DNA of 64,000 nt from G963708325 sp963708325 (lineage in GTDB: Bacteria; Actinomycetota; Thermoleophilia; Solirubrobacterales; 70-9), in the NCBI GenBank assembly GCA_963708325.1, contig OY970203.1:2666001-2730000 (forward strand), in the 5' to 3' direction. Numbering within the stretch: the stretch's first letter is position 1; each line of letters opens with the position of its first letter. Position numbers and translations under genes: made by a program. This document shows positions 39,201 to 47,700 of the stretch, piece after piece. The notes under the pieces are model-generated. The model saw only the letters and a list, made by a program, of their open reading frames with translations. It did not search any database and was not told the DNA's origin.

Positions 39201-42200
39201 CCTTCGCCGCGGCAACGAGCTGCTCGGTGATGGCCCGCAGCCGGCCGGGCCTGGCGTCGAGGAGCGGATCGTGATCACGGGCGCGGCGCTCGGCCTTCCG
39301 GGATCCGAGCGCGTCTTCGAGGACCACAACGTCGCGAGGATCCTCCACGGCGAGCAGTTCATCGACGTGCTTCCCTCCGACGTCCGCCACGGGATCCTCG
39401 ACCATCACATCACGCGCCTGGTCAAGGGCGACGACGGTTCGGCGAGCTTCGAGGCGATCGAGGACATCAACGACGTGATCAAGCTCGCCGCCCGGGGCGG
39501 CGAGCTCGACCTGACGGCCGAGTTCGGGGTCGACAGCGACCGGGTCGCGGCGCTCGGACGCAGCACGCAGCTGGCGATAGGAGCCGGCATCGATGCTCTG
39601 CGCGACGCCGGCATACCCCTCGTCCTGCACTACAAGACCACCACCACTGGAACACAGCTGCCCGATCGCTGGACTCTGCCGGTCGAGCTGCGTGACGACA
39701 CGGCGGTCATCTTCGCCTCGGCGTTCCCCGGGCTCGAGGAGTTCGCTGCCGAAGCCGAGCGATTCTCGACCGACCGCTCGCGCCGCGACCGGCTGGCTGA
39801 GCTCCGGGCGCTGCGCGAGCGCCTCGCGGGTCATGGCGACGACGTCGCCTTGGCCGAGGTCGATCGCCACATCCACGACCTGGAGGTCGAGCTCGAGGAG
39901 GATCCATACCAGTTCGATCGCCGCTTCCTCTTCCGCGTGCTCTCGATGGGCCACTCCCAGCTCGCCGAGCTGATCGGCGCCCGCGGCCCGAACACCCAGG
40001 TCAACTCCGCCTGCGCAAGCACGACTCAGGCGGTTGCCCTTGCCGAGGACTGGATCCGCATCGGGCGCTGCCGGCGGGCGATCATCGTCGCGGCCGACGA
40101 CGCGACCTCGGACGAGCTCCTGCCATGGATCGGCGCCGGCTTCCTGGCCTCGGGCGCGGCGGCCACCGACCAGGTTGTCGAGGAGGCGGCCCTGCCGTTC
40201 GACCGGCGCCGCCACGGGATGCTGCTCGGCATGGGCGCCGCGGCGATGATCGTCGAGAGCGCCGAGGCTGCACGCGAGCGCGGGATCACCCCGATCTGCG
40301 AGGTCCTCAGCGCCGCCACGGCCAACAGCGCCTATCACGGCACCCGGCTCGACGTCGACCACATCGGCGACGTGATGGAGGGCCTGATCGCCCGGGCCGA
40401 GGCGAGCGGCATCGATCGGCAGAGGATCGGCGAGGAGATGGTGTTCGTCTCCCACGAGACCTACACCCCTGCGCGAGGCGGCAGCGCGGCGGCCGAGATC
40501 CATGCGCTCCGCCGGGTTTTCGGAAGCGCTGCCGAGAAGGTTCTGATCGCCAACACCAAGGGCATCACCGGCCATCCCATGGGCGTCGGCCTCGAGGACG
40601 TGGTCGCGATCAAGTCGCTGGAGACCGGGGTCGTTCCACCGGTTCCCAATTTCCGTGATGCCGACCCGGAGCTCGGTGACCTCAACCTCTCGAAGGGCGG
40701 CAGCTACCCGGTCAACTTCGCCCTGCGGCTGGCGGCCGGGTTCGGCTCCCAGATCAGCATGATGCTCCTGGCGTGGACCCCGGTCCGCGACGGCCGCCGC
40801 CGCCACCCCGAAGAGCTGGGCTACTCCTACCGGATAGCCGAGCCCGATCGGTGGACCGCTTGGCTGCGCGCGATCAGCGGCCAGGAGTCCCCCCAGCTCG
40901 AGGTCGTTCAGCGGCGTCTGCGAATCGTCGATCGCGGGCCCACGGCGGCTCCCGCCGCGCCCGCCGCCGAGCACCCCGGGGCGGTGCCGCTGGGCGCGCC
41001 GGAGACAACCGGCCCGGAGGACAGTCGCGGTCAGCCGGAGATCCCCGCACCGCCCCCGAGCTCACAGCCGGAGCCCGCGCCCGAGCCGCCGCCGGCGGCC
41101 GTGGCCCCATCCACTCCCGAGGCGCCGATCGCGGCCGTGGAGGCAGAGGGCGCCCCATCTGTCGACGAGCTGACCGCCCGCATCCTCGCCCTGGTCTCCG
41201 AGCAGACCGGCTACCCGCCCGACCTGCTGGCCCTCGACCTCGACCTGGAGGCCGACCTGGGGATCGACACGGTCAAGCAGGCCGAGGTGTTCGCGGCGAT
41301 CCGCGAGGCCTACGGCATCCCCTTCGACGACACCCTGAAGCTGCGCGACTACCCGACCCTCAGCCACGTGGTCGGGTTCGTGCGCGAGCGGGCGACGGTG
41401 GGCGCGCCGTCCACCCCGGAGGCCGCCCAGGCGCCCGCGGCCTCCGAGGCGCCGCCGCAGACCGCCGAGGGGACAGAGCCCGCGGCCCCCGCGCCTGCGC
41501 CCGCCGAAGCTCCTGCCCCGGGCGAAGCTGCCTCGGACGAGGACGTGACCGCCCGCATCCTCGCCCTGGTCTCCGAGCAGACCGGCTACCCGCCCGACCT
41601 GCTGGCCCTCGACCTCGACCTGGAGGCCGACCTGGGGATCGACACGGTCAAGCAGGCCGAGGTGTTCGCGGCGATCCGCGAGGCCTACGGCATCCCCTTC
41701 GACGACACCCTGAAGCTGCGCGACTACCCGACCCTCAGCCACGTGGTCGGGTTCGTGCGCGAGCGGGCGACGGTGGGCGCGCCGTCCACCCCGGAGGCCG
41801 CCCAGGCGCCCGCGGCCTCCGAGGCGCCGCCGCAGACCGCCGAGGGGACAGAGCCCGCGGCCCCCGCGCCTGCGCCCGCCGAAGCTCCTGCCCCGGACGA
41901 AGCTGCCTCGGACGAGGACGTGACCGCCCGCATCCTCGCCCTGGTCTCCGAGCAGACCGGCTACCCGCCCGACCTGCTGGCCCTCGACCTCGACCTGGAG
42001 GCCGACCTGGGGATCGACACGGTCAAGCAGGCCGAGGTGTTCGCGGCGATCCGCGAGGCCTACGGCATCCCCTTCGACGACACCCTGAAGCTGCGCGACT
42101 ACCCGACCCTCAGCCACGTGGTCGGGTTCGTGCGCGAGCGGGCGGCCTCCGCGGTCGAAGACCGGGAGCCCCTGAGCGATGCGGCGCCGGGGGCCGAGGT

Positions 42201-44715
42201 CTCGCCGCCGGCAAGCGAGCCGGGGGATTTCCCGCGTCGGGTTCCCGTGGCGGTGGTGCGCCCGGCGCTCGAGCAGTGTGTGGAGACAGGGGTCTCTCTC
42301 GAGACGGGCAGGCGGGTGATCTTGATGCCCGACTCCAGCGGTGTGGCGGCTGCGCTCGCCTCCAGGCTTCAAGCGCTGGGGGTCGAGGTGCTGACCATCG
42401 AAGGTGCGCCCGATGCCACCGAGTTCGAGCGTCAGATCGAGACCTGGCAAGCGGCGGGCCCGGTGCATGGCGTCTACTGGCTGCCCGCGCTCGACACCGA
42501 GGGGCCGCTCGGTGGCCTCGATCCCACGGGCTGGCGCGAGGGATTGCGTGTGCGAGTGAAGCTTCTGGCGACCGCGATGCGCGCCCTGGCGGAGGACGTC
42601 GCCGCCGAGGGCACTTTCCTGATCGCGGCCACGCGCCTCGGCGGACGGCACGGCTACGACGCTGCCGGCGCGACCTCGGTCATGGGCGGTGCAGTCACGG
42701 GGTTCGTGAAGTCGCTCGCGCGCGAGCGTCCGGAAGCGCTCGTCAAGGCGATCGACTTCCAGCCCAGCCGCAAGACCGCGGCACTGGCGCAGGTCTTGAT
42801 CGAGGAGACGCTTCGCGATCCCGGCGTCATCGAGGTCGGGCATGCCGACGACCTTCGCTGGTGCGTGAGCCTCCTCGAGCGCCCCGCCGAGCCGGATGCC
42901 GCCCGGGCGTTGGGGTCCGACACCGTCTTTTGCGTCACCGGAGCCGCCGGGAGCATCGTTGCCGCCATCACCGCCGACCTCGCGGCAGCCTCCGGGGGGA
43001 CGTTTCACCTTCTTGACATCGTCCCGGAGCCAGATCCGGCAGACCCGGACCTCGCTCGCTTCACGTCGGACCGCGACGGGCTGAAGGCCGAGCTCGCCGA
43101 GCGCATCAAGCAGCGTGGCGAGCGCCCCACCCCGAAGCTCGTCGAGCGTGCGCTATCGCGGATCGAGCGGGCGCGCGCCGCGCTCGACGCGATCGAGGCG
43201 ATTCGCAGGGCACGCGGCAGCGCGCACTGGCATCAGGTTGATCTCACCGATCCCGACCAGGTGTCGACCGCGATCTCGACCGCCCTGGACGAGAGCGGGC
43301 GGATCGACGTGTTGCTGCACTGCGCCGGGCTCGAGGTCAGTCACTTCCTTCCGGACAAGCCACCGGCCGAGTTCGACCTCGTGTTCGACGTCAAGGCCAA
43401 CGGTTGGTTCAACCTCCTCCACGCGGTCGGCGACGCGAGGATTGACACGGCGGTCGTGTTCAGCTCGATCGCCGGGCGGCTCGGGAACGCCGGGCAGACC
43501 GACTACGCGGCGGCCAACGACCTGCTCTGCAAGAGCATCTCGGCGTTGCGCCGCGACGAGGTGCGTGGAGTGGCGATCGACTGGACCGCATGGGCGGGCA
43601 TCGGCATGGCCAGCCGCGGGTCGATCCCGAAGATGATGGAGATCGCGGGGGTAGACATGCTGCCTCCGGAGGAGGGCGTTCGGGTGGTTCGCCGGGAGCT
43701 CACCGCCGCCGGTCCCGGCACCGAGGTGCTGGTCGCCGGATCGCTCGGGGTATTGCTCGAGGAGCGTCATCCAACCGGCGGCCTCGATCCGGACGCGGCG
43801 ACCAAGGCGATGACCGGCCCTCACGGACCGATGACGGGTAGGGCGTCGAGCTTCAGCTCCGGGGACGGACTCACCGTTCTCACCGAGCTCGATCCGGCCC
43901 ATCAGGCCTTCCTCGACGACCATCGGATCGAGGGCATCCCGGTTCTTCCGGGCGTGATGGGCATCGAGGGCTTCGCAGAGGCGGCGGCCGCGCTGCTGCC
44001 GGGATGGCACGTCGCGGCACTCGAGAACGTCGAGCTCATGGCCCCGTTCAAGTTCTACCGCGACGAACCCCGCACGCTCGAGCTGCAGGTGCTGCCCCGC
44101 GACGGCGGCGACGGCACGTTGGTGGCGGAATGCCGTCTCGTGGGGCGACGTTCGCTGCCCCAGGGCGAGCAGCAAGCTGTTCACTTCACCGGTCGCGCGA
44201 TCCTCACCCGCGAGCTACCCGAGCCGCCCGATGGCGACGAGGTCCCGGCGGAGGACTCCGAAGGTGTGGGCGTCGACTCGGAGGCGATCTACCGGATCTA
44301 TTTCCACGGACCCGCCTATCGGGTGCTCGACCGGGCCTGGCGCCACGACGGTGTCGTGATCGGACGTCTCGCGGCGGATCTGCCGCCGGATCACGAGCCG
44401 GCCGGCGATCCGACAGAAATCGCGCCCCGCCTGATCGAGCTGTGCTTCCAGACCGCGGGCGTGTGGGAGCTCGGCACCGAGGGACGCATGGCCCTTCCCA
44501 CCCACGTCGATCGGATCGTCCGCTTCTCGGGGGCGGACGCGCCGGGAAACCTCGTCGCCATCGTCAGCCCCCGCGAGGAAGGCTCGGCGGTCGATGCCCG
44601 GGTCGTCGACGAGCAGGGCCACCCCCGGGTGCTGCTCGAGGGGTACCGAACCATCGAGCTTCCCGGCGCCCTCGACGCCGACGCGCTCGAGCCGATCCGC
44701 TCGGCGATGCGCTAG
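36247..44715 (+). CDS. Iterative polyketide/fatty-acid synthase, KS-AT-KS-ACPx3-KR-DH
   Basis: This is a 2822-residue multienzyme related to PUFA-synthase-type systems. Domains in order: KS1 about 8-472 (Cys217 in DAACAS; EGHGTST; SVKSNIGHLKGAAG); AT about 609-930 (Ser713 in GHSLGEY, His in SHAFHTE); KS2 about 1006-1515 (Cys1256 in NSACAS, but VSHETYTPAR instead of EGHGTGT); Pro/Ala linker; three ACP repeats with Thr1675, Thr1800 and Thr1925 at the phosphopantetheine site; KR about 1995-2510 (VTGAAGS, Tyr2420 in TDYAAAND); DH about 2545-2822 (His2559 in DDHRIEGIPVLPG). No enoyl reductase or thioesterase is present. TTG 36220, overlapping the upstream stop as TTGA, is an alternative start. The chain product is unknown. 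Confidence 0.92.
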   Translation: MTDSLDSAAAIVGVSAILPDAPDAAAFWRNVSEGHYGISEVDPERWDPELHFDPDPKVPEHTYSQIGGWVRDWEWNPLGWHLPIPPTVSEAMDDAQKWGVACTRMALIDYGWPERPLNLERTAVVFGNAMSGEHHYLTALRLAFPELARELARAPSYAELPESAREAIVRELHSNMDGWLPPVTEDTMPGELGNCLAGRVANLFNMRGPNFVVDAACASAMAAMDASIEGLIDREFDAVITGGIDRNMGASTFIKFSAIGALSATGTRPYADGADGFVMGEGAALFVLKRLEDAERDGDRVYAVVRGMGGSSDGKGKGITAPNPIGQKLAVERAWRKSGLSPDACSMVEGHGTSTAVGDVVEVESLSEAFAGADLAPGSIALGSVKSNIGHLKGAAGAAGLLKAALALHHKLLPPSLNFKRPNPNIEWSASPFAVNTALREWEARNDDPRVAAVSAFGFGGTNFHAVLEEHVPGRLTGNGSASISVPADVGSANVPAASARPPPARTAAGGPGPKAPVRGALVLGGPDEPAVAEALRAALADARAGRASEPAPPEAVALRSPERLAIDYGDAAELASKCEMALKAFESGQPGVWQALRARGIFRAGGPQPKVAFLYTGQGSQYADMLAELGRIEPLVAEAFDEADEVMRPLLDGRVLSEIVFPDPDDGDAVAEAERQLRHTEITQPAVLTVDIALTRLLDAYGIAPDFVMGHSLGEYAALVAAGVLPFEQALEAVSARGREMADLEVADPGAMAAVGAPPEEVEEVLASTEGYIVLANVNSTHQVVLGGASEPVGRAVAALTERGRQAVPLPVSHAFHTEIVAPVSEPLRAMLRRLDLSPPRIPIVANVDGEFYPTGPGVEEQIVDILGRQVASPVQFVKGLRTLFDAGAGVFVESGPKRALHGFAADVLGDEKALNLYTNHPKLGDLVSFNHALCGLYAAGLGTGREREDDGEASVAEQGSAAAPPSTGGSDVYRELGRLTADFLRRGNELLGDGPQPAGPGVEERIVITGAALGLPGSERVFEDHNVARILHGEQFIDVLPSDVRHGILDHHITRLVKGDDGSASFEAIEDINDVIKLAARGGELDLTAEFGVDSDRVAALGRSTQLAIGAGIDALRDAGIPLVLHYKTTTTGTQLPDRWTLPVELRDDTAVIFASAFPGLEEFAAEAERFSTDRSRRDRLAELRALRERLAGHGDDVALAEVDRHIHDLEVELEEDPYQFDRRFLFRVLSMGHSQLAELIGARGPNTQVNSACASTTQAVALAEDWIRIGRCRRAIIVAADDATSDELLPWIGAGFLASGAAATDQVVEEAALPFDRRRHGMLLGMGAAAMIVESAEAARERGITPICEVLSAATANSAYHGTRLDVDHIGDVMEGLIARAEASGIDRQRIGEEMVFVSHETYTPARGGSAAAEIHALRRVFGSAAEKVLIANTKGITGHPMGVGLEDVVAIKSLETGVVPPVPNFRDADPELGDLNLSKGGSYPVNFALRLAAGFGSQISMMLLAWTPVRDGRRRHPEELGYSYRIAEPDRWTAWLRAISGQESPQLEVVQRRLRIVDRGPTAAPAAPAAEHPGAVPLGAPETTGPEDSRGQPEIPAPPPSSQPEPAPEPPPAAVAPSTPEAPIAAVEAEGAPSVDELTARILALVSEQTGYPPDLLALDLDLEADLGIDTVKQAEVFAAIREAYGIPFDDTLKLRDYPTLSHVVGFVRERATVGAPSTPEAAQAPAASEAPPQTAEGTEPAAPAPAPAEAPAPGEAASDEDVTARILALVSEQTGYPPDLLALDLDLEADLGIDTVKQAEVFAAIREAYGIPFDDTLKLRDYPTLSHVVGFVRERATVGAPSTPEAAQAPAASEAPPQTAEGTEPAAPAPAPAEAPAPDEAASDEDVTARILALVSEQTGYPPDLLALDLDLEADLGIDTVKQAEVFAAIREAYGIPFDDTLKLRDYPTLSHVVGFVRERAASAVEDREPLSDAAPGAEVSPPASEPGDFPRRVPVAVVRPALEQCVETGVSLETGRRVILMPDSSGVAAALASRLQALGVEVLTIEGAPDATEFERQIETWQAAGPVHGVYWLPALDTEGPLGGLDPTGWREGLRVRVKLLATAMRALAEDVAAEGTFLIAATRLGGRHGYDAAGATSVMGGAVTGFVKSLARERPEALVKAIDFQPSRKTAALAQVLIEETLRDPGVIEVGHADDLRWCVSLLERPAEPDAARALGSDTVFCVTGAAGSIVAAITADLAAASGGTFHLLDIVPEPDPADPDLARFTSDRDGLKAELAERIKQRGERPTPKLVERALSRIERARAALDAIEAIRRARGSAHWHQVDLTDPDQVSTAISTALDESGRIDVLLHCAGLEVSHFLPDKPPAEFDLVFDVKANGWFNLLHAVGDARIDTAVVFSSIAGRLGNAGQTDYAAANDLLCKSISALRRDEVRGVAIDWTAWAGIGMASRGSIPKMMEIAGVDMLPPEEGVRVVRRELTAAGPGTEVLVAGSLGVLLEERHPTGGLDPDAATKAMTGPHGPMTGRASSFSSGDGLTVLTELDPAHQAFLDDHRIEGIPVLPGVMGIEGFAEAAAALLPGWHVAALENVELMAPFKFYRDEPRTLELQVLPRDGGDGTLVAECRLVGRRSLPQGEQQAVHFTGRAILTRELPEPPDGDEVPAEDSEGVGVDSEAIYRIYFHGPAYRVLDRAWRHDGVVIGRLAADLPPDHEPAGDPTEIAPRLIELCFQTAGVWELGTEGRMALPTHVDRIVRFSGADAPGNLVAIVSPREEGSAVDARVVDEQGHPRVLLEGYRTIELPGALDADALEPIRSAMR
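41171..42144 (+). repeat. Tandem 375-bp repeats encoding three ACP domains
   Basis: Copies begin at 41171, 41546 and 41921. The first two are full 375-base units and the third is a 224-base partial that ends inside the ACP tail. By eye the copies are identical except for one base in the linker (CCCCGGGCG versus CCCCGGACG, Gly to Asp). Each full unit encodes one ACP plus an Ala/Pro linker. Such identity suggests very recent duplication or ongoing gene conversion. Confidence 0.95.
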
Positions 44716-44733
44716 CCGAACGGAGGCTCGACC

Positions 44734-47700
44734 TTGGACAGTCCGTTCCAGCGGCTCGCGATCGTAAACCGGGGCGAGGCGGCCACTCGCGCGATCCGCG
44801 CTGTCCGCGAGCTCAACGATGGCGCCGACGCCCCGATCGTCCTGATCGCCCTGTACACGGAGCCCGAGCGCCAGGCGATGTTCGTGCGAGAAGCGGACCA
44901 GGGCTACTGCCTCGGCACGGCGAGAGCCGGGGACGGCACCGGAGTCGAGCCCGCGAACGGATACCTCGACTTCGGCGCCCTCGAGCGGGCGCTCGTCGCG
45001 ACGCAAGCAGACGCCGCCTGGGTCGGCTGGGGCTTCGTGGCCGAGCACCCCGGCTTCGCCGAGCTCTGTGAGCGCCTCGGGGTCGTCTTCGTGGGACCCG
45101 ACGCCAGCGCCATGCGGCTCCTCGGCGACAAGGTCGCGGCCAAGCGTCTGGCCGAGGAGCTCGACCTCCCGGTGGCTCCGTGGAGCGGTGGGGCCATCGA
45201 GAGCGTCGCCGAGGCGCTCGATCACGCGCAGCGGATCGGCTATCCGCTGCTGATCAAGGCGGTGGCAGGCGGTGGAGGGCGGGGCATCCGCCGCGTCGAC
45301 GCCTCCAGGCAGCTCGAGGATGCGCTCCACAGCGCCCGCACCGAGGCGCGCGACGCGTTCGGAGACGACGCCGTCCTGCTCGAGAAGCTGATCGAGTCGG
45401 CGCGCCACGTCGAGGTGCAGGTGATGGCCGATGGGCAGGGCGGTGCCTGGGCGGTGGGGGTCCGCGATTGCAGCTGCCAGCGGCGACACCAGAAGGTGGT
45501 CGAGGAGTCGAGCAGCCCGGCGCTGTCGGCCGAGCAGGAGCGCGAGCTCGGGGAAGCGGGGGTCCGGCTGGCGCTCAGGACCGGCTACCGCGGTGCGGCG
45601 ACGGTCGAGTTCCTGTACCAGCAGGAGGAGCGCCTGCTCTCGTTCATGGAGGTCAACACACGCCTCCAGGTGGAGCACCCTGTCACCGAGGCGGTCACAG
45701 GGTTGGATCTGGTGAAGCTCCAGATTCACATCGCCGCCGGCGGGCGCCTCGAGGGCGAGCCGCCGGCCGTCCACGGTCACGCGATCGAGGCCCGGATCAA
45801 TGCCGAGGACCCGGCTCTCGGCTTTGCGCCCGCACCGGGACGGATTGAGCTTCTCCGCCTCCCCGGCGGACCGGGAATTCGGATCGACGCCGGGATGTCC
45901 GAGGGGGATGCGATCCCCGCTGAGTTCGACTCGATGATCGCCAAGATGATCGCCTGGGGCCGAGACCGCGTGGAGGCGCTCGCACGACTGCGGCGCGCCC
46001 TTGCCGAGACCACGATCGTGGTCGAGGGCGGCGCGACCAACGTCGCCTTTCTCCACGAGCTGGTTGGCCGTCCCGAGTTGCGCGCCGGAAAGGTTCACAC
46101 CGGCTGGCTGGATGGACTCCAGCTCCGCGGGGAGACGACCTCCGTTCGCCATGGCGACATCGCGCTGGTTGCGGCGGCTGTCGAGGTCGCGGACGCACAG
46201 ACCGCCGCCGATCGCGCATCCTTTTACGCCTTCGCACGACGCGGGCGTCCCGACGCGGAAGCCGCGCCTGCCCGCGAGGTCGAGCTCCGCTATCGCGGTG
46301 GGCGCTACCGACTCGCCGTCAGCGAGATTGGCCCCAGCCTCTACCGCGTCACCCTGGACGACACCTCGGTTGAACTCGGCGCGGAGCGTTTGAGCGCGCA
46401 TGAGCGGCGACTCCAGCTGGGCGGACGAAGCTTTCGGGCAGTCACCTCGAGCCAGGGCGAGGATCTGCTGATCGAGATCGACGGCGTTCCGCACCGGATC
46501 TCGCGCGACGATGGGGGGCTCGTGCGCAATCCAGCGCCGGCGATCATCGTCTCGATCCCGGTCGAGCCGGGGGACGAGGTCGCTCCCGGCGACGTCGTCG
46601 CAGTGGTCGAGATCATGAAGATGGAGTCCTCGCTGACCGCGCCCGTCCGCGGACGCGTCCGGGAGGTGCTCGTTGGCCCCAACGTCCAGGTAGGCCGTCA
46701 GCAGCCCCTGGTTCGAATCGAACCGATTGACGCGGTGGACCCCAAGTTGCGCGCCGAGCGCGTGCGGCTTTCGATCGGCGATCAGGTGAGCGCCGATCGG
46801 GCGACGTTCTGTGGCGACAACCTTCGTCGCCTCGAGCGCCTCATGCTTGGCTACGACTCCGAGCCCGGCGAGGCGGAGCGAATCGTCGCGGACCTGCACG
46901 GCGCTTGCGCTGATCCGCTCGAGTGTGACCCGGCGCTCGTACCCGGCGAGCACAGGCTGCTCACCGTCTATGCGGACCTCCAGGCCCTGAGCCGGCTCCA
47001 GCCCGACGAGGCCGATCCGCACGCCGAGCTTCTGCACAGCCCGCGAGAGCATCTGAACGCGTATCTGCGCTCGCTCGACGTCGAGGCGGAAGGGCTGCCG
47101 CTTCGGTTCGTCGACCAGCTGCGGCGAGCGCTCTCCCACTACGGGATCGAGGAGCTGGACCGAACCCCGCAGCTCGAGGAGGCGTGCTACCGGCTGTTCC
47201 TCTCTCAGCGGCGCGCCGAGCAGGCTCGGACGGCGGTCGTCGCACTCCTCGACCGGCGGCTCGAGCAACAAGAGGACCTCGCCGGTCACGTCGGTGAGGA
47301 TTTCCGCGAGGCTCTCGACCGCCTCGCCGCCGCGGCCGCAGGGCGCGATCCGATCCTCGCCGACCTGGCGCGCGAAACCCGCGCCCGCTACTTCGACCAG
47401 CCGCTGATCGAGGCAGCTGCCACGGCGACCTACCGCGAGGCGGAGGAGCATCTGGCGGCGCTTAGCGCCGATCCCGACGGCGCCGGCCGAGCGGACCGGA
47501 TCGACGCGCTCGTTGCCTGTGCCCGCCCCTTGGCCCCGATGCTGAGCGAGCGCCTCCGGGGCGCCGGCCCACCGCTGCGCCGCGCTCTGCTGGAGACGAT
47601 GACGCGGCGCTACTACCGGATGCGGATGTTGCGCGACTTCGAGGAGGTCGAATTCGAGGGGCGACCGGTCCTCACCGCCTCTCACGCCCAGGGCGACGGG

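Noticed and set aside
41171..42144. Tandem repeat considered as a CRISPR array or minisatellite
   Set aside because: Units are 375 bases, in frame, and each encodes an ACP; there are no short repeats with unique spacers.
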